Below, piece after piece: positions 48,746-58,168 of a DNA stretch of 61,623 nucleotides. The stretch spans positions 1-61,623 of the forward strand of contig CAJGDP010000009.1 in assembly GCA_904502235.1 (NCBI GenBank), given 5' to 3'. The notes below the pieces were generated by a model, which worked only from the letters and a program-made list of their open reading frames with translations, searched no databases and was not told where the DNA came from. The translations under genes were made by a program, and so were the position numbers. This stretch comes from an uncultured Bacteroidaceae bacterium. GTDB lineage: Bacteria; Bacteroidota; Bacteroidia; Bacteroidales; Bacteroidaceae. Position 1 is the stretch's first letter. The number at the start of each line of letters is the position of its first letter.

Positions 48746-50857
48746 ATGCTTGTAAAGATTATAGCCAAGGAGCTGGGTTTTGCTCCTGAAAAGGTGAAGA
48801 ATGTCATTGAACTGCTCGAGGGTGGTGCAACAGTCCCTTTTATATCGCGATACCGTAAAGAGGCTACCGGCTCAATGGACGAAGTTGCCGTGGGCAACGT
48901 AAAGGATATGCACGAGAAGTTGAAAGCATTGATGCAACGCAAGGAGACGGTTATAACAACCATTGAAGAACAGGGTAAACTTACACCTGAACTCAAGAAA
49001 CGTATTGATGAGTGTTTCGATGCAGTGGAACTTGAAGATATTTATCTTCCTTACAAGCCCAAACGTCGTACACGTGCTACAATGGCAAAAGAACGTGGTC
49101 TTGAACCGCTTGCCGATGCCATATTTTTGCAGCAGATAAATGATGTAAAGGGACGCGCACGTGCTTTTATTAATAAAGAAGTTCCAACAGTGGAAGATGC
49201 CATCGCCGGCGCATGTGATATAATTGCCGAGCGCGTCTCTGAGGATGAAGGGGCGCGTACAACTGTGCGACGTCTGTTTTCGCGCTTTGGAGTCATTGCA
49301 TCAAATGTGGTGAAAGGCAAGGAGGGCGACGGCATAAAATATTCCGACTATTACGATTGGCAGGAAAAGATTGCGCGTATATCTTCGCATCGTCTGCTTG
49401 CCATAATGCGTGGTGAGGAAGAGGGCTTTCTGCGTGTGTCTATAGATATTGAACCCGAAGAGGCTTTGGAACAGCTCAACCGTAGGTTCATAAAGCGTTT
49501 TTCTCCCACTCGCGAATATATGGAACAGGCTGTTGCCGATGGTTATAAACGTCTGCTTGCACCTTCAATAGAGAATGAGACACGAAACACAGCAAAACAG
49601 CGTGCCGACGACGAGGCAATAGCTGTGTTTGCTGAGAATTTGCGCCAATTGCTTATGTCATCGCCTCTTGGGCAAAAGCGTGTGCTTGCCATCGACCCCG
49701 GTTTCCGTACCGGATGCAAGGTGGTGGTGCTCGATTCGCAAGGAAATCTGGTATACCATACAGTCATATATCCCCATCCGCCTCAGAACGACCGCGAAGG
49801 CGCTTATGATATAGTATCCTCTTTGGTGCAGAAGTATTCAATTGAGGCTTTTGCCATAGGTAACGGCACAGCAGGACGTGAAACCGAGGATTTTGTTCGT
49901 AAGGCTGGCTATGGAATTGATGTGTTCTCGGTAAACGAGGACGGTGCATCGGTGTATTCTGCATCACCTGTGGCACGCGAAGAGTTTCCCGATGAGGATG
50001 TTACGGTGCGCGGTGCGGTTTCTATCGGTCGTCGTCTTATAGATCCCCTGTCGGAACTCGTAAAAATAGAGCCACGTTCCATTGGAGTGGGGCAGTATCA
50101 GCATAGTGTCGACCAGGGTAAACTTAAGGAACGTCTAGATGTTGTAGTTGAAAGTTGTGTAAACAAGGTAGGTGTAAACCTTAATACTGCAACAAAGCAG
50201 ATTCTCACTCATATATCGGGTTTAGGGCCTTCGCTAGCCGAGAATATTGTGAAGTATCGTGCCGAAACCGGAGATTTCCGTAGCCGTAAGGATTTGCTCA
50301 AGGTTCCGCGTTTGGGTAATAAGGCATTTGAACAGGCTGCTGGTTTCCTTCGTGTGCTGAATGGAGATAATCTGCTTGACAGCACGGCTGTTCATCCCGA
50401 ATCTTACGGTGTCGTGCAACAGATGGCAAAGGATATGGGTGTCTCGCTAAAAGAGTTTATTGCCGATACCGAATTGCGTAAAAAAGTGGTGCTCTCCAAT
50501 TATATAACCGATAAAGTGGGAATGCCTACACTTACCGACATTATGGATGCACTCAACAAACGCGGACTCGACCCTCGCGAACAGGCTAAAGTTTTCTCGT
50601 TCGACCCAAATGTCCATGAACTCGAGGATTTGCACGTGGGTATGATATTGCCCGGTCTGGTTTCCAATATAACAGCATTCGGTGCATTTGTGAATATCGG
50701 TGTGCATCAGGACGGATTGGTGCATATCTCGCAACTGGCGGATAAATTTGTCTCCTCTCCGGGCGATGTGGTAAAACTCGGTCAGCAGGTGATGGTAAAG
50801 GTTACCGAAGTAGACCTTAAACGCAGAAGGATTTCGTTGTCAATGAAGTCGCTTTGA
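48746..50857 (+). CDS. tex: Tex-family RNA-binding transcription accessory protein
   Basis: A 703-residue protein from the ATG at 48746; 48737 is an alternative three codons upstream. Order: Tex N-terminal helical domain (APEKVKNVIELLEGGATVPF, ISRYRKEATGSMDE), YqgF-like RNase-H fold (VLAIDPGFRTGCKVVVLD), helix-hairpin-helix pair (HISGLGPSLAENIVKY, LLKVPRLGNKAFEQAAGF) and a C-terminal S1 domain (GMILPGLVSNITAFGAFVNI). Tex binds nucleic acid and affects transcription; it is monocistronic here, ending in a clear terminator. Confidence 0.94.
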   Translation: MLVKIIAKELGFAPEKVKNVIELLEGGATVPFISRYRKEATGSMDEVAVGNVKDMHEKLKALMQRKETVITTIEEQGKLTPELKKRIDECFDAVELEDIYLPYKPKRRTRATMAKERGLEPLADAIFLQQINDVKGRARAFINKEVPTVEDAIAGACDIIAERVSEDEGARTTVRRLFSRFGVIASNVVKGKEGDGIKYSDYYDWQEKIARISSHRLLAIMRGEEEGFLRVSIDIEPEEALEQLNRRFIKRFSPTREYMEQAVADGYKRLLAPSIENETRNTAKQRADDEAIAVFAENLRQLLMSSPLGQKRVLAIDPGFRTGCKVVVLDSQGNLVYHTVIYPHPPQNDREGAYDIVSSLVQKYSIEAFAIGNGTAGRETEDFVRKAGYGIDVFSVNEDGASVYSASPVAREEFPDEDVTVRGAVSIGRRLIDPLSELVKIEPRSIGVGQYQHSVDQGKLKERLDVVVESCVNKVGVNLNTATKQILTHISGLGPSLAENIVKYRAETGDFRSRKDLLKVPRLGNKAFEQAAGFLRVLNGDNLLDSTAVHPESYGVVQQMAKDMGVSLKEFIADTELRKKVVLSNYITDKVGMPTLTDIMDALNKRGLDPREQAKVFSFDPNVHELEDLHVGMILPGLVSNITAFGAFVNIGVHQDGLVHISQLADKFVSSPGDVVKLGQQVMVKVTEVDLKRRRISLSMKSL

Positions 50858-50870
50858 GTTGGTATATTTA

Positions 50871-50906
50871 AATCTTAATCCGAATAGGCTTATTCGGATT
50901 AAGATT
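50871..50906 (+). terminator. tex terminator
   Basis: 16-base perfect arms (50871-50886 and 50891-50906) around GGCT, followed by a T-rich stretch. Confidence 0.75.
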
Positions 50907-51048
50907 ATTGTTTAATGTACTCTTCCACTAATGATGTTAATAATGGTAAACTTAATGGAGGGAGAACTTTAACACCAAATTCTTTGTATTCTCCGAAAAA
51001 AGGAATAGGAGAACAGTTCTCAAGGAATCCAATTACAATTGTAATTTT
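50905..51048 (-). pseudogene. Possible gene remnant between tex and galK
   Basis: The minus strand has a 47-codon open stretch without start codon, ending at TAA (50907-50905). It translates through SPIPFFGEYKEFGVKVLPPL and ends TSLVEEYIKQ, which looks protein-like (balanced composition, amphipathic helix at the end). An in-frame stop lies just upstream. It may be the tail of a lost gene; I recognise no family. Otherwise the 311 bases from 50858 to 51168 hold only the two terminators. Confidence 0.25.
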
Positions 51049-51108
51049 CTACTGCTTTTTCTTGATATGAATTACTTGGAGCGTAGCTTCCTTGAAATTC
51101 TTTAAGGA

Positions 51109-51145
51109 AAATTCGGCGCAATCTTTTGGATTGCGCCGAATTTTT
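51109..51145. terminator. galK operon terminator (bidirectional)
   Basis: 15-base perfect arms (51109-51123 and 51129-51143) around TTTTG, GC-rich core (CGGCGCAATC), with A and T runs on either side. It lies 24 bases past the galK stop. Confidence 0.8.
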
Positions 51146-51168
51146 GAATTTATGTTTTTGCTGTAAGA

Positions 51169-52323
51169 TTAGCAGATCTTACGAGAACCGTCGCCGATTA
51201 CTACGTCGTAAACCTTTGGAGATTTACCGTATTTCTCTTTGTAACGTTTCTCAGCCTCTTCGATGAATACTTCGTACAATTCTTCCTTTACAAGGTTGAT
51301 TGTGCAACCACCGAAGCCACCGCCCATCATACGTGAACCTGTAACACCGCAGTCGATAGCAACGTCAACAAGGTAGTCGAGCTCTTCGCAGCTTACCTCA
51401 TAATCCTTGCTCAAACCAAAGTGTGTCTCGTACATCTTCTTACCTACAGTTTCGTAGTCGCCAGCCTCAAGAGCAGCGCAAACGTCGAGTACGCGAACAA
51501 CCTCACCGATTACATACTTGGCACGGTTGTAATCCTCTGGTTTCAACTCAGCCTTAACCTCTTCGAGCATTTCGAAGTTTGCATCGCGCAATGATTCTAC
51601 CTCAGGATGCTTAGCCTTGATAACCTCAGCTACGCGCTCGCAGCTCAAGCGACGCTCGTTGTAAGGAGAACCTACAAGTTCGTGCTTAACGCATGTGTTC
51701 AAAAGAAGAAGTTTGTATCCCTGTGGCTTGAATGGGAAATACTGATACTCCAAAGAGCGGCAGTCGAGACGGATGAGGCTACCTGCCTTACCGAATACGC
51801 TTGCGAACTGGTCCATGATACCGCAGTTAACACCTACATAGTTGTGCTCTGTAGCCTGACCAACCTTTGCAAGTTCGAACTTGTCAACCTTGTTGTCACC
51901 GAACAAATCGTTCAATGCATAAGCGTATGTGCTCTCGAGAGCAGCTGAAGAAGACATACCTGCGCCGAGGGGAACATCACCTGCGAAAGCTGTGTTGAAA
52001 CCCTTAACGTCAACGCCGCGCTTGATCATTTCACGGCATACACCAAAGATGTATTTTGCCCATGATGCGCGTGGTGCATCCTCTTCCTTCAAACCGAACT
52101 CTACATAGTCTTTCTCGTCGATAGAGTATGCGCAAACCTTGTCTGTGCCGTTTGGCTTGATTTCTGCCATGATGCCTTTGTTTACAGCACCTGGGAATAC
52201 GAAGCCATTGTTATAGTCGGTGTGCTCGCCAATCAGGTTGATACGACCTGGAGAGGCGTAGATGCTTCCTGTTGTACCGTCGAAATGCTTGATGAAGCGA
52301 CTTCTTACAAATTCTATATCCAT
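51169..52323 (-). CDS. galK: Galactokinase
   Basis: Phosphorylates galactose to galactose-1-phosphate (Leloir pathway). The 384-residue GHMP kinase has the signature GRINLIGEHTDYNNGFVFP, the ATP loop VPLGAGMSSSAALE and the C-terminal GVTGSRMMGGGFGGCTINLV. It is the third gene of the leftward galM-transporter-galK set, 49 bases after the transporter gene. Confidence 0.95.
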   Translation of the reverse strand: MDIEFVRSRFIKHFDGTTGSIYASPGRINLIGEHTDYNNGFVFPGAVNKGIMAEIKPNGTDKVCAYSIDEKDYVEFGLKEEDAPRASWAKYIFGVCREMIKRGVDVKGFNTAFAGDVPLGAGMSSSAALESTYAYALNDLFGDNKVDKFELAKVGQATEHNYVGVNCGIMDQFASVFGKAGSLIRLDCRSLEYQYFPFKPQGYKLLLLNTCVKHELVGSPYNERRLSCERVAEVIKAKHPEVESLRDANFEMLEEVKAELKPEDYNRAKYVIGEVVRVLDVCAALEAGDYETVGKKMYETHFGLSKDYEVSCEELDYLVDVAIDCGVTGSRMMGGGFGGCTINLVKEELYEVFIEEAEKRYKEKYGKSPKVYDVVIGDGSRKIC

Positions 52324-52372
52324 AATCTTTATGTATTATATAGTTAAACAATAAGTTTTTTCAATATTTATA

Positions 52373-53647
52373 TTACTTCTTTGCAGGTTTTGAACCAACA
52401 AGTGCATAGAACAACAGATATGCTGCACAGAAGATTACAACCCAGTAGCTTGTCATGTAGTCTGTCATTTGTGCAACCTGTGCCTGGATAGCGAGCATAA
52501 CTGCGCAACCGAACACCATTGTCATGAAGATACCTGAAGCAACAGCTGTGTATTTGCCCAAGCCTTCAACAGCCATGTTAAAGATACCACCCCACATAAC
52601 AGAAGTGCAAAGACCTACCAAAAGGAATGCAAAGATACCTACAGGAACCTTAGCCCAGATGAGTGTCAATGTACCCCAGTCGATACCGGGAACGCTTACT
52701 GTTGTTTCTGGGTTAGAGAACATACCGAATGCTACGAGTACCAATGTTGCAATAGAAACTGTTGTAATCATAGCACGGCTTGATACTTTGCTACCGATAG
52801 ATGCACCTACGAAACGACCGATAAGCATCATGAACCAGTATACAGCAACGATGAGACCTGCTGTAGCAGCTGAGATACCGAGCTCAGGTGTGTTTACAAG
52901 GTACATATTTACATATGTAGGAACACCAACCTCAATACCCATGTAAAGGAAGATTGCGATGATACCGAGTGTGAAGTGACGGTATTTCAATGCACCCTTA
53001 ACCAGGCTGATCTGTACCGGTGCCTGTTCAGGTTCTTCAATATTTGTGAAAAGGATTACAGCGAATGCAATTACGAAGATTGCAAGTGCAATCATAAGAG
53101 CAGGAGTTGCGTCAGAGATTGCTGTGTCCTTTGAAATCTCACCGATGAGAGCACCCATGATGATATATACAGCAACAGCTGCTGAAGAGTTGAATACACC
53201 ACCGAGCTGGATAAGCTGGTTACCGCTGTTACCTCCACCGCCAAGAAGGTTAAGCATTGGGTTTACAACGCAGTTGAGGATACACATGCAGAAACCTGCG
53301 ATGAATGCACCGATAAGGTAAACTGTAAATACAAGAGCAAGGTTTTCCTTAGCATCGAGCATACCGCTTGCCCACTGTACAAGAATACCGATGATACCTA
53401 CTGTCAAACCGATAAGTGCGGTCTTCTTGTAACCGAATTTAGAGATAAGCATACCGGCAGGGATACCCATGATGAGGTATGCAACAAAGTTACCGTAGTT
53501 ACCAATCTGTGCAAGAACTTCAGGAATATCACCCTGTGCTTTAATGATGTTTGCCATAGGTGAGCAAAGGTTTGTCACAAAGGCAATCATTGCGAAGAGC
53601 GCAATCATTACTATGATAGCTCCCCATTGTTTCTTTTGATTACTCAT
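52373..53647 (-). CDS. MFS sugar transporter (glucose/galactose, FucP/GluP type)
   Basis: A 424-residue inner-membrane protein with about 12 TM helices. MSNQKKQWGAIIVMIALFAM opens TM1; TM segments and the loop GIPAGMLISKFGYKKTALIG (MFS motif A) fit the FHS family of sugar:proton symporters, and CVVNPMLNLLGGGGNSGN is the usual FucP-type asparagine-rich segment. Its place between galM and galK implies uptake of galactose or glucose. Confidence 0.88.
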   Translation of the reverse strand: MSNQKKQWGAIIVMIALFAMIAFVTNLCSPMANIIKAQGDIPEVLAQIGNYGNFVAYLIMGIPAGMLISKFGYKKTALIGLTVGIIGILVQWASGMLDAKENLALVFTVYLIGAFIAGFCMCILNCVVNPMLNLLGGGGNSGNQLIQLGGVFNSSAAVAVYIIMGALIGEISKDTAISDATPALMIALAIFVIAFAVILFTNIEEPEQAPVQISLVKGALKYRHFTLGIIAIFLYMGIEVGVPTYVNMYLVNTPELGISAATAGLIVAVYWFMMLIGRFVGASIGSKVSSRAMITTVSIATLVLVAFGMFSNPETTVSVPGIDWGTLTLIWAKVPVGIFAFLLVGLCTSVMWGGIFNMAVEGLGKYTAVASGIFMTMVFGCAVMLAIQAQVAQMTDYMTSYWVVIFCAAYLLFYALVGSKPAKK

Positions 53648-53696
53648 GTTTTAAATGTTTTAGTTATTATTAATGTTTATAATTTCCTTATATAAA

Positions 53697-54779
53697 TTAT
53701 TTCTCAACACCGAACTTGTAGACAGTTACCTGTTTGTAAGTCTCGCCCGGGCAAAGCACAACGCTGGGGAAGTGTGCGCGGTTAGGACTGTCGGGGAAGT
53801 GCTGTGCCTCGAAGCAGATTGCGCTACGTTTGGGGAATGTTGCACCGTGTGCTCCTGCAAAACCGCTATGCCAGTTTGATGTGTATACCTGAACACCGGG
53901 TTCTGTGGTATATACCTCCATTGTTCTGCCGCTTACAGGTTCTGTTACTTTTGCTGCAAAGCTGAGTTCGCCAACCTCTTTCTTGTTGAGTACATAGCAG
54001 TGGTCGTAACCTGCACCATGTTTGATCTGCTCTTCATCGGCATCGATGCGTGCGCCAACCTCTGTCGGGGTGGTGAAGTCGAATGCTGTGCCCTTTACAG
54101 GTGCTATGCAACCGTAAGGAACCGATGTGTCATCAATTGGAACAAAGAAGTCCGCATTGATTTCGCAAATAAGATTGTCGATAGTAGCTGTTGGATTGGC
54201 AATACCCGACAATGAGAAGAAACCGTGGCTTGTAAGGTTTACGATAGTCTTTTTGTCGGTTGTGCCTGTATATTCGATTTTAAGTTCGTTGTCGTCGGTG
54301 AATGTATAAACAACGGTAATGTCAAGATTGCCTGGGAAACCTTCTTCCATGTCGGCTGACAAATAGTGCAGTTTCAATGTCTGTGCATCAATCTGTTCTG
54401 CATCCCATACTCTTGCGTGGAAACCTGTAGGACCGCCATGCAAGTGGTTAGGACCATTGTTGATTGCAAGATTGTACTCTTTGCCGTCGATAGTGAACTT
54501 GCCTTTGCAGATGCGGTTGCCGTAGCGACCAACGAGAGTACTCAAGAAAGGCTCCGGGCTGTTAAGAAGATTGTCGATGCTGTCGTGTCCCTGAATGACA
54601 TTGGCGTAATTGCCGTTCTTGTCGGGAACCATGATGCTGCATATTGCACCGCCGTAATTTGTTATTGCAACTTCGCACCCCTGTGTGTTTTTCAAGATGT
54701 AGAGTGCTGTTTCCTTGCCGCCAACTGTTTTTTTGAAATCGGCAGCCTTTAACTGCGAGATATTTTCAGTACAACTCAT
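53697..54779 (-). CDS. galM: Aldose 1-epimerase (galactose mutarotase)
   Basis: Interconverts alpha and beta anomers of galactose ahead of galactokinase. From the ATG at 54779 it has 360 residues; an upstream start at 54812 overlaps the promoter. Motifs include TNYGGAICSIMVPD, LVGRYGNRICKGKFT, LAINNGPNHLHGGPTGFHAR with the catalytic His, and GAGYDHCYVLN, with a Glu in AICFEAQHFPDSPNR. First gene of the gal operon. Confidence 0.93.
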   Translation of the reverse strand: MSCTENISQLKAADFKKTVGGKETALYILKNTQGCEVAITNYGGAICSIMVPDKNGNYANVIQGHDSIDNLLNSPEPFLSTLVGRYGNRICKGKFTIDGKEYNLAINNGPNHLHGGPTGFHARVWDAEQIDAQTLKLHYLSADMEEGFPGNLDITVVYTFTDDNELKIEYTGTTDKKTIVNLTSHGFFSLSGIANPTATIDNLICEINADFFVPIDDTSVPYGCIAPVKGTAFDFTTPTEVGARIDADEEQIKHGAGYDHCYVLNKKEVGELSFAAKVTEPVSGRTMEVYTTEPGVQVYTSNWHSGFAGAHGATFPKRSAICFEAQHFPDSPNRAHFPSVVLCPGETYKQVTVYKFGVEK

Positions 54780-54809
54780 ATTATAATTGGTTAAATAGCT
54801 ATTCTTCGG

Positions 54810-54840
54810 CAAATAAAATAAAAAAACGTTTTATCTCAAA
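54810..54840 (-). promoter_or_regulatory. galM-transporter-galK promoter
   Basis: On the minus strand TTTG (54840-54837), 19 bases, then TTTATTTG (54817-54810), one mismatch from TAnnTTTG. It lies 31 bases before the galM ATG. Confidence 0.55.
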
Positions 54841-54851
54841 GGATTTTGATA

Positions 54852-54902
54852 TAAAAAAACAACAATATTTCCGATAGCGGGTGCCTTTTCGAAAATATTG
54901 TT
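54852..54902 (-). terminator. Terminator of the grpE-dnaJ-folC operon
   Basis: On the minus strand AACAATATTT (54902-54893) pairs with AAATATTGTT (54870-54861) across a 22-base apical loop that holds a weak inner CGA/TCG stem, then a run of T. It lies 31 bases past the folC stop. Confidence 0.6.
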
Positions 54903-54933
54903 ATAAGTATCAAGTTTTTATGTGGAAAAATAA

Positions 54934-56220
54934 TTATTTTTCGAGCGACGACAGCAGGTCGGCTACAATAAAGCAACTTCCTCCCACGAAAACGAAATCT
55001 TCGGATGTGCTGTCGGCAACCGCGTTTTCCAGAGCCGCTTTTACGGTGGGGTAACACTTGCCTGTGAAACCGTATTTTTCAGCCATGTTTTTCAGCTCTT
55101 CTGCCGGCATGGCGCGTTTGATGCTTGCTTGTGTAAAATAGTATTCGGCATTCTGGGGCATCATCTTCAGTACACTTGTGATGTCCTTGTCGTTTACCAT
55201 TCCAAAGACTATGCGCAAACTCTTGCAATCAATGCGTGCAAGCTGCTCTGTTATGTATCTTATTCCTCCGATATTGTGTCCGGCATCGCACACCACACGG
55301 GGATTCTCCTGTAACTTTTGCCAACGCCCCATGAAGCCAGTCAGACTACATACGTTTGTAAATCCTTTTCGCAAAGAATCATCGCTTATTGCAAATCCTT
55401 TCTCTTGCAGAATCTTTATTGCCGACAGCAGGGTATTGGTGTTTTTGCGTTGGTAATCACCTCCAAGTTCTCCGGTGAATTCTCCATAAACTTTTGAAAC
55501 ATATCTGTATCCGTTCTCAAAAGGTTCGGCTTGTGATAACAGACACTCCTCTTCGGCAAAGATTATTGGTGCGTTGCACTCCTGTGCCTTGCGTGCAAAC
55601 ACATCTTTTGTCTCGGGCGTGGTTTCGCCTATAACAACAGGGATTCCGCTTTTGATGATTCCTGCTTTTTCTCCGGCTATCTCCTGTAGTGTTGTGCCAA
55701 GGAATTGTGTGTGGTCCAGGCTTATGTTGGTTATAACGCAAAGTTCCGGTGTAATTATATTTGTGCAGTCGAGTCTTCCGCCAAGCCCCACCTCTATGAT
55801 GGCTACATCAACCTGTTGTTCTGCAAAATAGTTGAATGCCATGGCTGTGGTTAGTTCAAAGAATGACGGTTGCAAGGGCTCAAAGAATGCTTTGTGCTTT
55901 TCAACGAACTCTATTACATACTCCTTGCTTGCAGGAACTCCGTTCACGCGCATGCGCTCCCTGAAATCGATAAGGTGTGGCGATGTGTAAAGACCAACCT
56001 TGTAACCGCTCTCTTGAAGTATGGCTGCCAGGGTGTGCGAGGTTGAACCTTTCCCGTTTGTTCCGGCAATGTGTATTGTACGGAATTTTCTGTGCGGATT
56101 GTTCAGGTGGTTGTCGAACTGTATGGTTGTAGACAACCCCTCTTTGTAAGCCGCACCGCCTACTTGTTGAAAGGGCGGTGCGCAGTTGAACAGATATGTG
56201 ACTGTTTCGTCGTATGTCAT
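54934..56220 (-). CDS. folC: Bifunctional dihydrofolate/folylpolyglutamate synthase
   Basis: Adds glutamate to dihydropteroate and folates. The 428-residue Mur-ligase-fold protein has the P-loop IHIAGTNGKGSTSHTLA, YTSPHLIDFRERMRVNG, VGLGGRLDCTNIITPELCVI, the GEKAGIIK lysine segment and CDAGHNIGGIRYI. It follows dnaJ after 12 bases, in the grpE-dnaJ-folC operon. Confidence 0.94.
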   Translation of the reverse strand: MTYDETVTYLFNCAPPFQQVGGAAYKEGLSTTIQFDNHLNNPHRKFRTIHIAGTNGKGSTSHTLAAILQESGYKVGLYTSPHLIDFRERMRVNGVPASKEYVIEFVEKHKAFFEPLQPSFFELTTAMAFNYFAEQQVDVAIIEVGLGGRLDCTNIITPELCVITNISLDHTQFLGTTLQEIAGEKAGIIKSGIPVVIGETTPETKDVFARKAQECNAPIIFAEEECLLSQAEPFENGYRYVSKVYGEFTGELGGDYQRKNTNTLLSAIKILQEKGFAISDDSLRKGFTNVCSLTGFMGRWQKLQENPRVVCDAGHNIGGIRYITEQLARIDCKSLRIVFGMVNDKDITSVLKMMPQNAEYYFTQASIKRAMPAEELKNMAEKYGFTGKCYPTVKAALENAVADSTSEDFVFVGGSCFIVADLLSSLEK

Positions 56221-56232
56221 ACCTTGTCTTTT

Positions 56233-57381
56233 TTAGTCAAAATAACTTTTGAAGCGACGGAATATCTTCTCCTTTATGCTTTCTGAAGGACGGAAGTTCT
56301 CGGAATCCTTGAAGTTTTCAATAACCTTCTTTTCGTCTTTTGAAAGTGTTTCGGGGATGTATACACTGATGTTCACAACAATGTCGCCCTTTCCGTATCC
56401 GTTGAATGTGGGAAGTCCCTTACCACGCAGACGCAGAACTTTTCCTGGTTGTGTGCCCGGGTCGATTGTTACTTTTGCCTTGCCGTCGATTGTTGGTATT
56501 TCTGCAAAACCTCCCAATGTGGCTGTGGGGATATCCAACAACAGGTTGTATATCAAATCGTTCTCATCGCGTATAAGTTCGGGATGCTTCTCTTCTTCTA
56601 TGACGATAAGCAAATCTCCGTTTATGCCGTTACGCTTTCCTGCGTTACCCTTGCCGCGCATCGACAGCTGTATGCCTTCAACAACGCCTGCGGGAATCTG
56701 TACCTCAATAACCTCTTCGCCAAGAACAACGCCTTCGCCATGGCAGTGAGCGCACTTGTTCTTAATGATTTTGCCTTCACCGTTACAGTGTGGACATGGA
56801 ACTTCGCTACGCATCATTCCAAAGAAACTCTGTTGTGTGCGTATTATGCGACCTGTTCCCTTACACTCAGGACATGTTTCGTATGAGTTGCCTTCGGAAC
56901 CGCTACCGCTACAATGGCTACATGGTACGTACTTCTTAAGTTTGAACTTTTTTGTAGTGCCGTTTGCAATCTCCTGCAATGTAAGTTTTGCTTTAACACG
57001 AAGGTCGCTGCCGCGATGCTTCTGTGGAGCAGAACTGCCACCGCCAAAACCGCCGAAGCCTCCAAATCCGCCACGACCACCGAATATGTCGCCGAACATT
57101 GAGAAAATGTCGTTCATATCCATGCCGGCACCGCTGAATCCGCCACCACCGGCTCCGCTTACTCCTTCGAAACCGAACTGGTCGTATCGTGCTTTCTTGT
57201 CGGCATCGCTGAGTACGCTATATGCTTCAGCAGCTTCCTTGAATTTCTCTTCGGCTTCCTTGTCGCCCGGATTCTTGTCGGGGTGATATTGTATCGCCAA
57301 CTTGCGATATGCCTTCTTTATGTCATTTGCCGACGCACTTCTGTCAACGCCAAGCACTTCATAGTAATCTCTCTTTGCCAT
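56233..57381 (-). CDS. dnaJ: Chaperone protein DnaJ
   Basis: Hsp40 co-chaperone that stimulates DnaK. The 382-residue type-I DnaJ has the J domain (1-70) with HPD in QYHPDKNPGD, the Gly/Phe region (GGRGGFGGFGGFGGGSS), four zinc-binding CxxCxGxG repeats (CSHCSGSG, CPECKGTG, CPHCNGEG, CAHCHGEG) and the C-terminal substrate domains. It lies 9 bases after grpE. dnaK is not in the window. Confidence 0.96.
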   Translation of the reverse strand: MAKRDYYEVLGVDRSASANDIKKAYRKLAIQYHPDKNPGDKEAEEKFKEAAEAYSVLSDADKKARYDQFGFEGVSGAGGGGFSGAGMDMNDIFSMFGDIFGGRGGFGGFGGFGGGSSAPQKHRGSDLRVKAKLTLQEIANGTTKKFKLKKYVPCSHCSGSGSEGNSYETCPECKGTGRIIRTQQSFFGMMRSEVPCPHCNGEGKIIKNKCAHCHGEGVVLGEEVIEVQIPAGVVEGIQLSMRGKGNAGKRNGINGDLLIVIEEEKHPELIRDENDLIYNLLLDIPTATLGGFAEIPTIDGKAKVTIDPGTQPGKVLRLRGKGLPTFNGYGKGDIVVNISVYIPETLSKDEKKVIENFKDSENFRPSESIKEKIFRRFKSYFD

Positions 57382-57390
57382 AGTCTATAA

Positions 57391-57975
57391 TTATTCGCCA
57401 ACAGCAACTTTTGCGTGGCGTATTACTTTTTCGTTCAATGTGTAGCCTGCCTGAACGCAATCCAAAACCTTTCCCTTCAGTTCTTCGCTTGGTGCAGGTA
57501 TTATTGCGATTGCTTCGTGGAAATCGGTGTTGAAATCAGCACCTTCTGTCTCAATCTTCTGCAAACCGTTCTGTTTGAGGATGCCGACGAATTTGTTGTA
57601 GATGAGTTCTACTCCTGTCATGATTTCTGCGGCATTCTCGTCCTTTGCCATATTGCTTAAAGCGCGTTCAAAATCGTCGAGTACCGGTAGAATGGATTCA
57701 ATGGCGCGCTCTCCGCCGTTCTTTATGAGTTCCGCTTTTTCCTTGAGTGTGCGTTTGCGATAGTTGTCGAATTCTGCAACCTGACGCAGATATTTGTCTT
57801 CGAGTGTGGCTACCTTCTCATTTGCTTCGTCAAGTTCTTTCTGCAACTTCTCTTCTGCTGTGAGTTCTACGTTCTCCTGCTCTGTAGCAGTCTCCTCGCC
57901 GGCAACATCCTCATTTACTGTATCAACATTTGCGTTGATGTTCTCTTCCTGAATTTCCTTATCTTTTTCGCTCAT
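57391..57975 (-). CDS. grpE: Nucleotide exchange factor GrpE
   Basis: Releases ADP from DnaK. From the ATG at 57975 it has 194 residues; an ATG three codons upstream is possible. An acidic, Glu-rich N-terminus and long coiled coil (AEEKLQKELDEANEKVATLE) lead into YLRQVAEFDNYRKRTLKEKA, the family core, and a C-terminal beta domain with FHEAIAIIPAP and GYTLNEKVIRHAKVAVG. First gene of the heat-shock operon; inverted repeats lie around its promoter. Confidence 0.95.
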   Translation of the reverse strand: MSEKDKEIQEENINANVDTVNEDVAGEETATEQENVELTAEEKLQKELDEANEKVATLEDKYLRQVAEFDNYRKRTLKEKAELIKNGGERAIESILPVLDDFERALSNMAKDENAAEIMTGVELIYNKFVGILKQNGLQKIETEGADFNTDFHEAIAIIPAPSEELKGKVLDCVQAGYTLNEKVIRHAKVAVGE

Positions 57976-58014
57976 GATAGTCAATGTTTTCTGTTTTGTT
58001 TACAACAAATTTCT

Positions 58015-58087
58015 TGCCAATGGTGTTTTGGCAGAAAAACCCTGCAAAGATAGTCTCTTTTATCTTATAAATGGTGCCAAAATGGCA
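58015..58087 (-). promoter_or_regulatory. grpE promoter flanked by TGCCA/TGGCA inverted repeats
   Basis: On the minus strand TATCTTTG (58052-58045) is an exact -7 box, about 70 bases before the grpE ATG. Upstream of it is the perfect dyad TGCCA-AAA-TGGCA (58075-58087), and in the leader TGCCA-N9-TGGCA (58015-58033). The same 5-base arms on both sides of the promoter suggest a heat-shock regulator site. I cannot match it with certainty to a known element. Confidence 0.5.
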
Positions 58088-58136
58088 GAAATTATAATTT
58101 TTGTCGTATTCGTTTCGCTTATTGGCATGGAATGGT

Positions 58137-58144
58137 TAATTTCG
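58137..58144 (+). promoter_or_regulatory. Sulfatase -7 box
   Basis: TAATTTCG, 25 bases before the sulfatase ATG at 58169. TTTC lies 20 bases upstream of it (58113-58116) in the -33 position. Confidence 0.4.
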
Positions 58145-58168
58145 CATAAATTAAAAAGTTTAGGCTTT

